Positions 1 through 8,873 are shown, counted from the stretch's first letter. The stretch is DNA of 64,000 nucleotides from Mesorhizobium sp. M1E.F.Ca.ET.045.02.1.1 (GCF_003952485.1 NZ_CP034447.1:4540501-4604500); one strand, 5' to 3'. Numbers and translations are program-made. Notes: generated by a model not told the origin, from the sequence alone.

Positions 1-23
1 CCGCGGCGCGAAAAGGCGTTCAT
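1..23 (-). CDS. Start of the next cob operon gene, probably cobG (partial)
   Basis: An ATG at 23-21 overlaps the cobN stop codon in an ATGA arrangement and opens a frame beginning MNAFSRR before the window ends. In rhizobial operons cobN is commonly followed by cobG, precorrin-3B synthase, and CobG proteins often begin with a short basic stretch of this kind. Only seven codons are visible, so the identity comes from gene order and the translational coupling. Confidence 0.45.
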
Positions 24-3000
24 GCCGCCACTCCCTGGGCTTCGGCAATGAGTGCCGTGAGATCGTCGTCGATGGAATTGCGTTGCGGATGCCAGAGGCC
101 GCGACGCCGCGCCGACAGGAACCGCTCGGCAATGACCTTCGCGGCGGCGGGATTCTCGCGCAGGAGGAAGGCGCGGACTTCCAAGTCGCCGAGATAAGCG
201 TCGTGCACCGCCTCGATCAGCGCACCCGATATCGCATGCGTGGTCTCGGCGAAGCCGACGAGACGGTCGACCGTCTCGGCGAATTCCGAAGCGCCGCGCG
301 GGCCGTGACGCATCTGGCCGGCGATGAAGCGCGGGTTGACCGCGCGGGCGCGCACCACACGCGAAACCGCCTCGCCAACCGAGCGCGGCTTCGGCTTCTT
401 TGGATCAGTCGTGTCGAGCACGATGACATCGGCATTCCTGCCAAGTGCTGCAAGGGCGGCCGAAAATCCGCCGATGAAGGCGACATCGGCGGAGCCTTCG
501 AGAATGTCGCGGCCGGGGTCATCGCCTGTGTGGACGAGCAGATCGGCTTCGGCGACGCGATCCTCGAAGGCGCCGGGGGCGGAAATCGCTTCGCCGTTGG
601 CGCCGCCGTACGCATGCGACGTCGCCTCGAGATAGGCGCGGCCGATCTCCTCGCGCACGCCCCATTCGCCGCGCGACAGCAAATCCTCGACACCGGCGCC
701 ATAGGTCCCGGGTGAGGTGCCGAAAATGCGCGGGCCGATTTTGCCCTGCGCGCGCGTCGCGGCGGCGAGGGGATTTTCGGTATCGTCTTCGTCGCGGCCG
801 GCGACCGCGTTGGCGGCGGCGTCGATCAGCGCGATCTGGGTCGGGAACATGTCGCGGAACAGGCCAGAGATGCGCCAGGTGACGTCGACGCGCGGCCGGC
901 CGAGCGCCGCCGGCGGCAGCACCTCGATGCCGGTGACGCGGCCGGTCGCTGCATCCCATTGCGGCCGGCAGCCCATCAGCGCCAGGCCTTGGGCGATCTC
1001 CTCGCCGCCGGTGCGCAATGAGGCCGAGCCCCAGAGGTCGATGACCAGCGAACGCGGCCAGTCGCCATGGCTCTGCATGTAGCTGCGCACCACTTCTTCC
1101 GCAGCCGCCTGGCCGAGATCGTAGGCGGTCGGCGTCGGCATGGTGCGCGGGTCGGAGGTGAAGAGGTTGCGGCCGGTGGGCAGCACGTCGGAGCGGCCGC
1201 GCGCCGGAGCGCCGGCGGGGCCGGCCTTGATGTGCTGGCCGTCGAGCGCTTCGAGCAGTGCGGCCTTTTCGGCCTCCGCGCTTTGCCGCCGCAGCGGATC
1301 GACCTCGCCCTCCGGCGCGCGGCCGTAGACATGCAGCCCGTCCTTGACGGCGAAATCCTTGAGGTCGCACAGCCAGGCGTCGATGCGGCGCAGCGCCTCG
1401 TCCGGAGCGTCGGTGCCGGCAACGCCTGCTTCTGTCGCCAGGCCGGATTTCCGCGCGGACTCGACTATGAGCCGCGCCAGACGATCGCGGCGGCGGCGAT
1501 CGAGCCCGTCGGCCTGGGCATATTCGTCGACCAAGCGTTCGAGCTTCTGCTGTGCCTCGTCGAGGCCGGCCCCGGTCAGCGGCGGCGGCAGATGGCCGAG
1601 CGTGACGGCCGAAATCCGGCGCTTGGCCTGCGCCGCCTCGCCGGGATTGGAGACAATGAAGGGATAGATGACCGGCAGCGAGCCGGTGACGATCTCGGGA
1701 AAGCAGCTTTCCGATAGCGCGACCGTCTTGCCCGGCAGCCACTCCAGCGTGCCGTGCGCGCCGACATGGACGATGGCGTGCACGCCGAGCGATTTCCGCA
1801 GCCAGAGGCCGAAGGCGATCAATTCGTGGCGGGGAGGGAGAGTGGGGTCGTGATAGTCGGCGCGGCGGTCGGCCGAGCGGCCGCGGTCGGGGGCCAGCGC
1901 GACGGTGATGTTGCCGAAGGTCGCGGCGCGGAAGGGGAAGCTCGCCAGAGTTAGCGCGTGAACACCCCCCTCTGTCCTGCCGGAGATGTCCGGCAGGACA
2001 GAGGGGGGTGCCTCGCGCAACCCTATCTCGCCCTCTGCCTCACCCCATGCGGCCTCTACCGCGTCTATCACTGCCATCGGCAGTTCCGCTGAGAAGCACC
2101 GATAGTCGTCTAGACTCAACCCTTGCCCGCCCATCTCCAGCGCATCCAGCAACGCGCGCGGCGATTGTGGAATCCCGTCAACCGCATAGCCCTGTTCCTT
2201 CAAGTCATGCAGCATGGCGAGCACGCTCGACGGCACGTCGAGGCCGACGGCATAGCCCGTACGCCCTGGGGCACTCGGATAGTCCGGAATCAGGATTGCC
2301 AGCTTGCGCTTGGCCCGCTCGGTCCGTTGCAGGCGAATGAACATCGCGGTGCGCTTGGCGACCTGCGCGACGCGGTTGGCTTCAGGCCGGTTGGCGAAGG
2401 CGCGGAAGGCGAGCGCCGGATCGGCTTCGATCTCGCCCTTGAATGAAATCGCGCCGGCCAGGATGCGGCCGTCGAGTTCTGGCAGCACGACATGCATGGC
2501 GAGGTCTGCTGGCGCCAGGCCGCGCTGGTTCTTCTCCCAGACCTCGCGCTTCGTCGTGGCGACGATGACCTGGAAGACCGGCACGCCGGCGCGGTCGAAA
2601 AGTGTTTCGGCGCCGGGTTCCGCGCCGGAGGCGAAGGCGGTGGCGGTGATGATGGCGGCCGGGTTCAGCGAGGCGAGGGCGGTTTCGACGAAATCCAGCG
2701 AGGCTCTATCCTTGAGGCTGGACACGAAGATCGGCACCGGGGCCATGCCTTGCAGCCGCAATGCTTCCGCGAGGGCATCTATCGGCGCTATGTCGGCGGC
2801 AAGTAGCATGGAGCGATAGAAGAGGATCGGGATGATGGACGCGGCGTTTCCCTCCCCCTCGAGGGGAGGGTGGCCCGCAGGGCCGGGAGGGGTCGGGACG
2901 ACTGGGCTTAACGTCTCTTCCTGTGGTCGTTCTTCATGGTGCCGGCGCGTGTCGCGGAGGACCCCACCCCCGGCCTGCGGCCGGACCCTCCCCTCAAGGG

Positions 3001-3568
3001 GGAGGGGGACCACGCCGCGACCGGGCTCGTAATAACCCGCCTTCGGCACGCTGACCGGTTCGGCCACCGCCGCATCCGATCCGGCAAGCCGCGCCAGCCT
3101 TTGCACCAGCGCGCGCATATTGGCCGGGCCGCCCTCGCGGAAATAGCCGAGCAAGGCGTCCAACTCGGCGCGTGGCAGCGTCGAGCCCTCGATCAGCCGC
3201 TGATCCTCGTCATGGCTTTCGCCGGGCAGCAGCGCGAGCTTGATGCCGCGCTCGCGCGCCACCGTCGCGAGCTGATCGCAGCCATAGCGCCACCAGTCGT
3301 AGCCGCCGAGGATGCGGACCAGAACGACCTTGGCATGACGGGCGACGCTGTCGATCCAGAGGTCGACCGACATCGGGTGGCGGAGGTCGCGAAGTGCTGC
3401 GAGCCGCATCGACGGCAGGTGTTCCGCGTCCGCTTTCCACGCAGCGGCCAGGCCGGCGAGGTCGCTGTCGGTGAAGGACAGCGCCACGACATCCGCAGGC
3501 GTCTGCCTGAGATCGATCGGCTCGGCGAGATCGTCGAGCGAGGCGGATGTCGTGGTGAGGATATGCAT
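20..3568 (-). CDS. cobN: Cobaltochelatase subunit CobN
   Basis: Large subunit of the aerobic ATP-dependent cobaltochelatase, which with CobS and CobT (not in this window) inserts cobalt into hydrogenobyrinic acid a,c-diamide in the cytoplasm. The 1182-residue protein has the CobN/BchH signature GAHGTLEWLPGK in its middle. Two palindromic repeats lie inside the frame without breaking it: 2850-3011 (residues about 186-240, Pro/Gly/Arg-rich) and 1963-2010 (residues about 520-535). Both translate to low-complexity sequence unlike the rest of the protein. The gene lies 17 bases after cobW and its stop overlaps the next start. Expression is likely controlled by the riboswitch upstream of the DUF1636 gene. 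Confidence 0.96.
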   Translation of the reverse strand: MHILTTTSASLDDLAEPIDLRQTPADVVALSFTDSDLAGLAAAWKADAEHLPSMRLAALRDLRHPMSVDLWIDSVARHAKVVLVRILGGYDWWRYGCDQLATVARERGIKLALLPGESHDEDQRLIEGSTLPRAELDALLGYFREGGPANMRALVQRLARLAGSDAAVAEPVSVPKAGYYEPGRGVVPLPLEGRVRPQAGGGVLRDTRRHHEERPQEETLSPVVPTPPGPAGHPPLEGEGNAASIIPILFYRSMLLAADIAPIDALAEALRLQGMAPVPIFVSSLKDRASLDFVETALASLNPAAIITATAFASGAEPGAETLFDRAGVPVFQVIVATTKREVWEKNQRGLAPADLAMHVVLPELDGRILAGAISFKGEIEADPALAFRAFANRPEANRVAQVAKRTAMFIRLQRTERAKRKLAILIPDYPSAPGRTGYAVGLDVPSSVLAMLHDLKEQGYAVDGIPQSPRALLDALEMGGQGLSLDDYRCFSAELPMAVIDAVEAAWGEAEGEIGLREAPPSVLPDISGRTEGGVHALTLASFPFRAATFGNITVALAPDRGRSADRRADYHDPTLPPRHELIAFGLWLRKSLGVHAIVHVGAHGTLEWLPGKTVALSESCFPEIVTGSLPVIYPFIVSNPGEAAQAKRRISAVTLGHLPPPLTGAGLDEAQQKLERLVDEYAQADGLDRRRRDRLARLIVESARKSGLATEAGVAGTDAPDEALRRIDAWLCDLKDFAVKDGLHVYGRAPEGEVDPLRRQSAEAEKAALLEALDGQHIKAGPAGAPARGRSDVLPTGRNLFTSDPRTMPTPTAYDLGQAAAEEVVRSYMQSHGDWPRSLVIDLWGSASLRTGGEEIAQGLALMGCRPQWDAATGRVTGIEVLPPAALGRPRVDVTWRISGLFRDMFPTQIALIDAAANAVAGRDEDDTENPLAAATRAQGKIGPRIFGTSPGTYGAGVEDLLSRGEWGVREEIGRAYLEATSHAYGGANGEAISAPGAFEDRVAEADLLVHTGDDPGRDILEGSADVAFIGGFSAALAALGRNADVIVLDTTDPKKPKPRSVGEAVSRVVRARAVNPRFIAGQMRHGPRGASEFAETVDRLVGFAETTHAISGALIEAVHDAYLGDLEVRAFLLRENPAAAKVIAERFLSARRRGLWHPQRNSIDDDLTALIAEAQGVAA
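1963..2010. repeat. Perfect 22-bp inverted repeat inserted in cobN
   Basis: Two 22-base arms (1963-1984 and 1989-2010) are exact reverse complements around a 4-base loop. The element is 48 bases long, exactly 16 codons, so cobN stays in frame. The arms begin CACCCCCCTCTGTCC. It looks like a mobile palindromic element rather than original coding sequence. Confidence 0.9.
2850..3011. repeat. Composite palindromic repeat inserted in cobN
   Basis: About 160 bases with G/C-rich complementary ends: a left part around CCTCCCCCTCGAGGGGAGGG and a right part around CCCTCCCCTCAAGGGGGAGG, flanking a less repetitive centre. The ends pair imperfectly into a long hairpin. The whole stretch is read through in frame by cobN, adding roughly 54 residues. 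Elements of this look are usually intergenic in Mesorhizobium-type genomes; here one is coding. Confidence 0.8.
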
Positions 3569-3585
3569 CGCTTTTCGTGCTTGCC

Positions 3586-4623
3586 TCAGCCGGCGAGGAT
3601 ACGTTCGACCGCCGGGCGATTGAGCCCCTTGAGGCCGATGACGACGAGCCGCGAGCGGCGGTCGTCCTCGGTGGTCCAGGCGCGATCGTAATAGTGGTTG
3701 ACGCGCGGGCCGACGGCCTGCAGCAGAAGCCGCATCGGCTTGCCGCCAACCTCGACGAAGCCTTTGACGCGCAGCACGTTTTCCTGCTCGGCCGCAAGGG
3801 CGACGCGCTTCGCCAGCTCGTCCGGATGCAAGATCGACGGGATATCGATGACGAAGGAATCAAAATCGTCGTGCTCATGTTCGAGCTCGTCGTCGTGGTG
3901 CGTCTTGCGGTTTTCGATGTCGTCCTCGACGGCAAGGCCGAGGCCGAGCAACACCGACGGATCGACCTTGCCGTGCGTGGTCGGCAGGACTTTCACGGCC
4001 CGCGCCACATGCTCGCCGATGACGGCGTTGGCGCGCTGCGAGCCGGCCGCGTCCATCAGGTCGCTCTTCGACAGGATGATCAGGTCGGCGCAGGCGATCT
4101 GGTCCTCGAACACCTCCTTGACCGGATCGTCATGGTCGAGCGAGTCGTCGGCGGCGCGCTGCGCCTGCAGGGCGTCCATGTCGGAGGCGACGCGGCCGTC
4201 GGCCAGTGCCAGGCCATCGACCACAGCAACGACACCATCGACGGTGACGCGGCTCTTCACGCTAGGCCACTGAAAGGCTTGCACCAGCGGCTTCGGCAGA
4301 GCGAGGCCCGAGGTCTCGATCAGGATGTGGTCGACCTTGGGGTTAAGCGACAGGATCTGGTCGAGCGCCGGGATGAAGTCGTCGGCGACGGTGCAGCAGA
4401 TGCAGCCATTGGCGAGCTCGACGATGTTTTCCTCGGGACAGGTGTCGATGCCGCAGCCTTTCAGGATCTCGCCGTCGATGCCGACATCGCCGAATTCGTT
4501 GACGATGATCGCCAGCCGCTTGCCCTTGGCGTTTTCGAGCAGGTTGCGGATCAGCGTCGTCTTGCCGGCGCCTAGGAAGCCGGTGACGACGGTGCAGGGA
4601 ACACGGGAGACGGAGGCGTTCAT
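3586..4623 (-). CDS. cobW: CobW-type GTPase (cobalamin biosynthesis metallochaperone)
   Basis: A 345-residue G3E-family P-loop GTPase, thought to deliver cobalt to the chelatase. Visible are Walker A GFLGAGKT (residues 15-22), the metal-binding motif GCICCT at about residue 75, and a His/Asp/Glu-rich segment containing HHDDELEHEHDD that probably binds metal. The start ATG at 4623 is chosen because the GTPase domain begins 10 residues later; an open frame runs further upstream but overlaps the preceding gene and is Arg/Pro-rich. It sits 2 bases after the DUF1636 gene and 17 bases before cobN, in one operon. Confidence 0.95.
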   Translation of the reverse strand: MNASVSRVPCTVVTGFLGAGKTTLIRNLLENAKGKRLAIIVNEFGDVGIDGEILKGCGIDTCPEENIVELANGCICCTVADDFIPALDQILSLNPKVDHILIETSGLALPKPLVQAFQWPSVKSRVTVDGVVAVVDGLALADGRVASDMDALQAQRAADDSLDHDDPVKEVFEDQIACADLIILSKSDLMDAAGSQRANAVIGEHVARAVKVLPTTHGKVDPSVLLGLGLAVEDDIENRKTHHDDELEHEHDDFDSFVIDIPSILHPDELAKRVALAAEQENVLRVKGFVEVGGKPMRLLLQAVGPRVNHYYDRAWTTEDDRRSRLVVIGLKGLNRPAVERILAG

Positions 4624-4625
4624 GG

Positions 4626-5054
4626 TCAGTCCTTCAGGAGGTCGAGAGGAGGGATGCGGGCGACAAGGCCGCGCTTGAGGGAATCGGGCCGGCCGCGCCA
4701 GGGGATAAGGCCGTCGGTCGAGGTGGCGAAGAGTTTTGCGCCGGCGACGAGGTCGGCGCCGCTGGCGGTTTCCAGGTCGCCGAAGACGTAGCTCCAGCAG
4801 CCGTCGCGCAGGAGCGCTGCGCTCAGGCGGCGCTTGCAATTGCCGAGGCATTCGACGGTGCGGATGCGGATGTTTTCGTCCGATGCGGCGCGTCGCGTAT
4901 CTTCGGCAAGCAGGGCGCCGGCGCGCGGATGCGCGTCCGAGCCGGTCTCGTCGCGGCAGGACGAGCAGACGATGACGGTGACTCCGGCCAATGCGTCGTC
5001 GGGCTCGGACGAAAAATCCGCGATATTGGCTGGAAAACTGCCGTTGCGATCCAA
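4626..5054 (-). CDS. DUF1636 family metal-binding protein
   Basis: A 142-residue protein with cysteine pairs CSSC (about residues 30-33) and CLGNC (about 69-73), the pattern of thioredoxin-like [2Fe-2S] or metal-binding DUF1636 proteins that sit next to cobW in many genomes. The proposed start is a TTG at 5054, supported by an AAGGAG ribosome-binding site 7 bases upstream; no ATG is available before the first cysteines. It is the first gene after the cobalamin riboswitch. Its role is unproven; the context suggests cobalt handling or delivery. Confidence 0.85.
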   Translation of the reverse strand: MDRNGSFPANIADFSSEPDDALAGVTVIVCSSCRDETGSDAHPRAGALLAEDTRRAASDENIRIRTVECLGNCKRRLSAALLRDGCWSYVFGDLETASGADLVAGAKLFATSTDGLIPWRGRPDSLKRGLVARIPPLDLLKD

Positions 5055-5067
5055 AACCAGGCTCCTT

Positions 5068-5087
5068 GCCCGGAAAACCCGCCGGGC
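5068..5087 (-). promoter_or_regulatory. Hairpin between riboswitch and ribosome-binding site
   Basis: GCCCGG and CCGGGC form a 6-bp stem in the leader RNA directly before the AAGGAG ribosome-binding site of the DUF1636 gene. It could be part of the riboswitch expression platform controlling translation. This is inferred from position; a competing fold was not modelled. Confidence 0.4.
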
Positions 5088-5107
5088 GTTCGGATACTTA
5101 AAGTCTC

Positions 5108-5284
5108 AGACGGCAGGTCTCCTGGCTCGCGGGTCATCGCCTTGGCGCCGCCTTCCCGGGAGACATCCCAGTGGTTTTCGGCTGAGGCTCGTCGCTCACA
5201 GTTGCGGGGACAGCCGCGGAGTTGGGATTTTTCCCGCACCGCATTCCCTCTTGGCTCCTCCCTTTGCCGGGAGAAGACCGTCTG
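5108..5284 (-). ncRNA. Cobalamin riboswitch (cob operon leader)
   Basis: Read on the minus strand, the leader holds the standard AdoCbl-riboswitch blocks in order: GGGAATGCGGTG, then CCCCGCAACTGTGAGCGACG, then AACCACTGGG, CCGGGAAGGCG, and the B12 box AGCCAGGAGACCTGCC at the 3' end. It precedes the DUF1636-cobW-cobN operon, so cobalamin should repress the operon. A second copy of the same element is at 55706-55880. Confidence 0.95.
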
Positions 5285-5290
5285 CGGCGG

Positions 5291-5319
5291 ATTTAGGCTT
5301 AGAGCTACGCGGCTGTCAA
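5291..5319 (-). promoter_or_regulatory. Sigma-70-type promoter of the cob operon
   Basis: On the minus strand TTGACA (5319-5314) and CTAAAT (5296-5291) are separated by 17 bases and lie immediately upstream of the riboswitch, giving a start site near 5284. The -35 is a perfect consensus match. Confidence 0.7.
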
Positions 5320-5326
5320 CGCGCGG

Positions 5327-6526
5327 CTACGACACCGAAATGTCGGCCAGCGCCGGCCCAAGGTCGCCGGCCGGGGTTACCTCGATGCTCTCCAGGCCTA
5401 GCCAGGTCTGAATCTGTTTCAGCTCATCGAAGAGCTGGGCGGCCGTTTCGGTCGGAGCGCCGGCTTCAGCATAAGCCGCATGGACGCGCAGCATGCTCGC
5501 CGGGCGGTCGGCCCTCAGATCGACACGGGCGACGATCCGGTCGCCTAGCAGGAAGGGCAGCACATAGTAGCCATACTGGCGTTTTTCGGCCGGCGTGTAG
5601 ATCTCGATGCGATAGCGGAAGCCGAACAGCTTTTCCGTGCGGGTGCGTTCGAAGACCACCGGATCGAAGGGAGCGAGCAGGGCGCGCGCCCCGATCCGGC
5701 GCGGAATGCGCGCGTCCTTATAGAGATAAGCGGTCTTGTCCCAGCCTTCGACCCGCACCGGCAGCAGTTCGCCCGTCTCGACCAGTTCCTCGATGCGATC
5801 CTTCACGTCGCCCGGCGCGAGGCGGAAATAATCGCGCAGGTCGCCATAGGTGGCGATGCCGTGGGCGCGCGCGGATATGCGCAGCAATTCACGGTGCGCG
5901 TCCTCGACAGAAGGCACGGGCAAATCCAGCACAGACTGCGGCAGAACACGCTCCGGCAGATCGTAGTAGCGTTCGAACCCGCGCCGGTAGGCGGTGGTGA
6001 TGCGCCCGGCCCAGAACAGCCATTCGAAGGCGTGCTTGGCCTCGCTCCAGCCCCACCAGCCGCCGTTGCCCTTGTGGCCTTCGATGTCGGAGGCGGCAAT
6101 CGGCCCGCGTTCCGCGACTTGCCCGTAGATCTCGTCGATCATTGCCTTGCGCTCGCGACCCCATTTGGCGAGGCCGAGATACATTTCCTCGCCGCGCTCG
6201 GCGCGCTGCATGCGCCAGCGCATCAGCGGCCAGGTCTCGACCGGCAGGAACGACGCCTCATGCGCCCAATATTCAAAGACGGCGCGCTTGCGGCTTACGG
6301 CCGCGTTGTCGAGCAGCGCGAGCGGGTAGGGGCCGAGGCGCGAATAGAGCGGCATGTAGTGGGCGCGCACCACCGCGCTGACGGAATCGATCTGCAGCAG
6401 GCCGGTGCGAGAGAGCACGCGGGCGAGGTGCCGGCGATCGGGCGTACCGGCCGGCCGCGCATCGGTGAAGCCCTGTGCGCCGAGCGCGATGCGCCTGGCC
6501 ATGGCCAGCGAGATCTTTTCCTTCAT
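5327..6526 (-). CDS. Winged-helix AlkZ/YcaQ-family protein (putative DNA glycosylase)
   Basis: A 399-residue protein of the YcaQ/AlkZ (HTH_42) family. Some members unhook DNA interstrand crosslinks or remove alkylated bases. The catalytic QxD/QxQ motif of the family appears as QID (residues 45-47) in LLQIDSVSAV, followed by the typical RAHYMPLYSRLGPY. It is on the same strand as the cob operon but upstream of its promoter, so it is separate. Substrate cannot be told from sequence; subfamilies differ in crosslink activity. Confidence 0.85.
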   Translation of the reverse strand: MKEKISLAMARRIALGAQGFTDARPAGTPDRRHLARVLSRTGLLQIDSVSAVVRAHYMPLYSRLGPYPLALLDNAAVSRKRAVFEYWAHEASFLPVETWPLMRWRMQRAERGEEMYLGLAKWGRERKAMIDEIYGQVAERGPIAASDIEGHKGNGGWWGWSEAKHAFEWLFWAGRITTAYRRGFERYYDLPERVLPQSVLDLPVPSVEDAHRELLRISARAHGIATYGDLRDYFRLAPGDVKDRIEELVETGELLPVRVEGWDKTAYLYKDARIPRRIGARALLAPFDPVVFERTRTEKLFGFRYRIEIYTPAEKRQYGYYVLPFLLGDRIVARVDLRADRPASMLRVHAAYAEAGAPTETAAQLFDELKQIQTWLGLESIEVTPAGDLGPALADISVS

Positions 6527-6862
6527 CGAGCTGCTCTCGCCCTGATCAGTTCTGCCGGATTTTTAGCCGGTGATTCCGGCCATGCTAGCAGGCAAATGGC
6601 GGGAGATATGTCAGGAGAGAAAAGTGGAGTAAAAAGTGAAAGAAATCAAACAGGAGCGGATCGGACCAGTTTCTTCCGATATGGCGTCCAGGGCGGGATT
6701 TTGAACAAGGTTTGACTTGCGTCGCCGAAACCGCTGCGCTAACCCTCGCCGCGTCGCAGCATAGGGCCCTTAAAACGGTTCAGCGGGTTAAACTGTCACG
6801 CTTCCGCATTAGAGTCCGTTGCTGTAATCAAAGTGAATTGGCCGCCAACGGAAAGCCGCCGC
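6527..6862. other. Divergent intergenic region upstream of nuoA
   Basis: 336 bases between the AlkZ-like start and nuoA. It must hold the promoters of both. It is more A-rich than its surroundings around 6620-6660. A TTGACT at 6712-6717 has no good -10 at the usual distance, so I call no promoter. No gene or clear repeat seen. Confidence 0.5.
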
Positions 6863-7228
6863 ATGAGCGCACTCCTAAGTTCGTATCTGCCCATCGTCCT
6901 CTTCATCGCAGTAGCGATGGTCGTTGGTCTCGCGCTTATCATCGCGCCGTTCCTGGTGGCCTACCGCAATCCCGACCCGGAAAAGCTTTCCGCCTATGAA
7001 TGCGGGTTCAATTCGTTCGACGACGCCCGCATGAAGTTCGACATCCGCTTCTATCTGGTGTCGATCCTGTTCATCATCTTCGATCTCGAGGTCGCCTTCC
7101 TGTTCCCATGGGCGGTGTCCTTCTCCAAGCTCGGTATGCTCGGCTTCTGGTCGATGATGGTGTTCCTGGCGGTGCTGACCATCGGCTTTGCCTATGAATG
7201 GAAAAAAGGAGCGCTGGAATGGGATTGA
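6863..7228 (+). CDS. nuoA: NADH-quinone oxidoreductase subunit A
   Basis: A 121-residue membrane subunit of complex I with three predicted membrane helices and the conserved loop [21 protein letters not shown]. The start at 6863 ([10 protein letters not shown]) has GGAAAG upstream and gives the normal family length. It is the first gene of the nuoA-N operon; its last codons overlap the nuoB start by 10 bases. Confidence 0.96.
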   Translation: MSALLSSYLPIVLFIAVAMVVGLALIIAPFLVAYRNPDPEKLSAYECGFNSFDDARMKFDIRFYLVSILFIIFDLEVAFLFPWAVSFSKLGMLGFWSMMVFLAVLTIGFAYEWKKGALEWD

Positions 7229-7800
7229 ACGACAGTTCAGGCACCCTCGTCGCGCCGAAGCCCAAGGGCATCATCGACCCCAACACCGGCAGGCCGGTGG
7301 GGGAGGACGATCCCTTCTTCCTCGAAATCAACAATGAGCTGGCCGACAAGGGTTTCCTCGTCACCTCGACTGAAGCGCTGATCACCTGGGCGCGCAGCGG
7401 CTCGCTGATGTTCATGACCTTCGGCCTCGCCTGCTGCGCGGTCGAGATGATCCACACCTCGATGCCGCGCTACGACAGCGAGCGGTTCGGCGTCGCGCCG
7501 CGCGCGTCTCCGCGCCAGTCCGACATCATGATCGTGGCCGGCACGCTGACCAACAAGATGGCGCCGGCGTTGCGCAAGGTCTACGACCAGATGCCGGAGC
7601 CGCGCTACGTCATCTCGATGGGCTCCTGCGCCAATGGCGGCGGCTACTACCACTATTCCTATTCGGTGGTGCGCGGCTGCGACCGCATCGTGCCGGTCGA
7701 CATCTACGTGCCGGGCTGCCCGCCGAGCGCGGAAGCGCTGCTCTACGGCATTCTTCTGTTGCAGAAGAAGATCCGCCGCACCGGCACGATCGAACGGTGA
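7219..7800 (+). CDS. nuoB: NADH-quinone oxidoreductase subunit B
   Basis: A 193-residue peripheral-arm subunit carrying the terminal N2 [4Fe-4S] cluster that reduces quinone. Ligand motifs are visible: the tandem cysteines in GLACCAVEM (about residues 72-73), the Cys of [10 protein letters not shown], and [12 protein letters not shown]. The ATG at 7219 is preferred over an upstream in-frame codon because AAGGAG lies just before it. Confidence 0.97.
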   Translation: MGLNDSSGTLVAPKPKGIIDPNTGRPVGEDDPFFLEINNELADKGFLVTSTEALITWARSGSLMFMTFGLACCAVEMIHTSMPRYDSERFGVAPRASPRQSDIMIVAGTLTNKMAPALRKVYDQMPEPRYVISMGSCANGGGYYHYSYSVVRGCDRIVPVDIYVPGCPPSAEALLYGILLLQKKIRRTGTIER

Positions 7801-7804
7801 GCCG

Positions 7805-8407
7805 ATGACCCAGGCGTTGACCGAACTCTCCACCTATCTCGGCGAGAAGCTCTCCGGCCGCATCGGCGAAACCGTGCTCGCCTATGGCGAACTGACCGTC
7901 TCCGTCGAACCGGGCAATCTGATCGAGGTGGCGACCTTCCTGCGCGACGACCCGCGCTGCCAGTTCATCTCGATCATCGACATCTCCGGCGCGGACTATC
8001 CGTCGCGGGCCAGGCGCTTCGACGTCGTCTACCACCTGTTGTCGCCGAAGCAGAATGTCCGCATCCGGCTCAAGGTCCAGGCCGACGAAGAGACGCTGGT
8101 GCCGTCGCTGACCGCCGTCTATCCCGGCGCCGACTGGTATGAGCGCGAGACCTACGACCTTTACGGCGTGCTGTTCTCCGATCATCCGGACCTGCGCCGC
8201 ATCCTCACCGACTACGGCTTTGATGGGCATCCGCTGCGCAAGGATTTCCCGCTGACCGGCTTCGTCGAGGTGCGCTACGACGACGAGGCCAAGCGGGTCA
8301 TCTACGAGCCGGTCGAGCTCAAGCAGGAATTCCGCAATTTCGATTTTCTTTCTCCTTGGGAAGGGACGGACTACGTCCTGCCGGGGGATGAAAAAGCGAA
8401 ACAGTGA
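7805..8407 (+). CDS. nuoC: NADH-quinone oxidoreductase subunit C
   Basis: A 200-residue connecting subunit of the peripheral arm with the 30-kDa-subunit signature [20 protein letters not shown] followed by [20 protein letters not shown]. Four bases separate it from nuoB. It is a separate protein here, not fused to NuoD as in E. coli. The normally tight junction with nuoD is broken by a 466-base insertion holding another gene. Confidence 0.97.
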   Translation: MTQALTELSTYLGEKLSGRIGETVLAYGELTVSVEPGNLIEVATFLRDDPRCQFISIIDISGADYPSRARRFDVVYHLLSPKQNVRIRLKVQADEETLVPSLTAVYPGADWYERETYDLYGVLFSDHPDLRRILTDYGFDGHPLRKDFPLTGFVEVRYDDEAKRVIYEPVELKQEFRNFDFLSPWEGTDYVLPGDEKAKQ

Positions 8408-8431
8408 GTAGGGAAGTAGTAAGTAGGGAAG
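8404..8431. repeat. GTAG-rich repeat left of the four-helix gene
   Basis: Copies of GTAGGGAAG and AGTAGTAAG follow directly on the nuoC stop codon. They are similar in inverted orientation to the ACTACTC units at 8833-8858 and to the stem arms at 25694-25809. Together the two arrays frame the inserted four-helix-bundle gene. Confidence 0.65.
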
Positions 8432-8434
8432 GAA

Positions 8435-8812
8435 TTGGGAAAGCGGATCGAATCTTATCGCGACCTGATGGTGTGGCAATCGGCGATGATTCTCGCTGAA
8501 GATTGCTATCGCGTCACCAAAGGTTTTCCGAAAGACGAGATCTATGGAATGACCTCCCAGATGCGCCGCTCGGCGGTATCTATCGCCGCTAATATCGCTG
8601 AAGGGTATGGTCGTGAGAATAGGGGTTCGTTCGTTCAATTTCTGCGCATGGCGCAGGGTTCGTTGAAAGAGCTAGAGACCCACGTATTGCTGGCATGCCG
8701 TGTGGGTATGCTGGAAAGAGACCTTGAGACTGAACTGCTGCTTCGGTGTGAAGAGATTGGGAAAATGATGCGATCTCTGATCAGAACGGTGCAGGCTAAA
8801 CAGGCGGAATAA
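8435..8812 (+). CDS. Four-helix-bundle protein (S23/IVP family) inserted in the nuo operon
   Basis: A 125-residue protein matching the four-helix-bundle family first named for 23S rRNA intervening sequences. It has the signatures SYRDLMVWQSAM, MTSQMRRSAVSIAANIAEGYGR and FLRMAQGSLKELETHV. The start is a TTG at 8435 after GGGAAGGAA, which gives the usual family N-terminus. It lies between nuoC and nuoD, where no complex I subunit is expected, flanked by inverted GTAG-type repeats. Family members pentamerise; the DGR accessory protein Avd belongs here. No rRNA or retroelement is adjacent, so the role is unknown. It may be a small hitchhiking cassette. Confidence 0.9.
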   Translation: MGKRIESYRDLMVWQSAMILAEDCYRVTKGFPKDEIYGMTSQMRRSAVSIAANIAEGYGRENRGSFVQFLRMAQGSLKELETHVLLACRVGMLERDLETELLLRCEEIGKMMRSLIRTVQAKQAE

Positions 8813-8832
8813 GTAGGCGTTGAGCTGATGAT

Positions 8833-8858
8833 CACTACTCACTACTCACTACTGACTC
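8833..8858. repeat. Tandem ACTACTC repeat right of the four-helix gene
   Basis: Three tandem copies of a 7- to 8-base unit (CACTACT) lie between the four-helix gene and nuoD. Read on the other strand they resemble the GTAG repeat at 8404-8431. Confidence 0.65.
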
Positions 8859-8873
8859 GCCAGAGGCGCCAGA

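Noticed and set aside
6712..6740. nuoA promoter based on TTGACT at 6712
   Set aside because: No acceptable -10 at 16-18 bases; the match is to half a promoter only.
8404..8858. CRISPR-like array or diversity-generating retroelement
   Set aside because: Repeats are 7-9-base tandem units without spacers, and there is no reverse transcriptase or variable repeat although the gene is of the Avd-like family.
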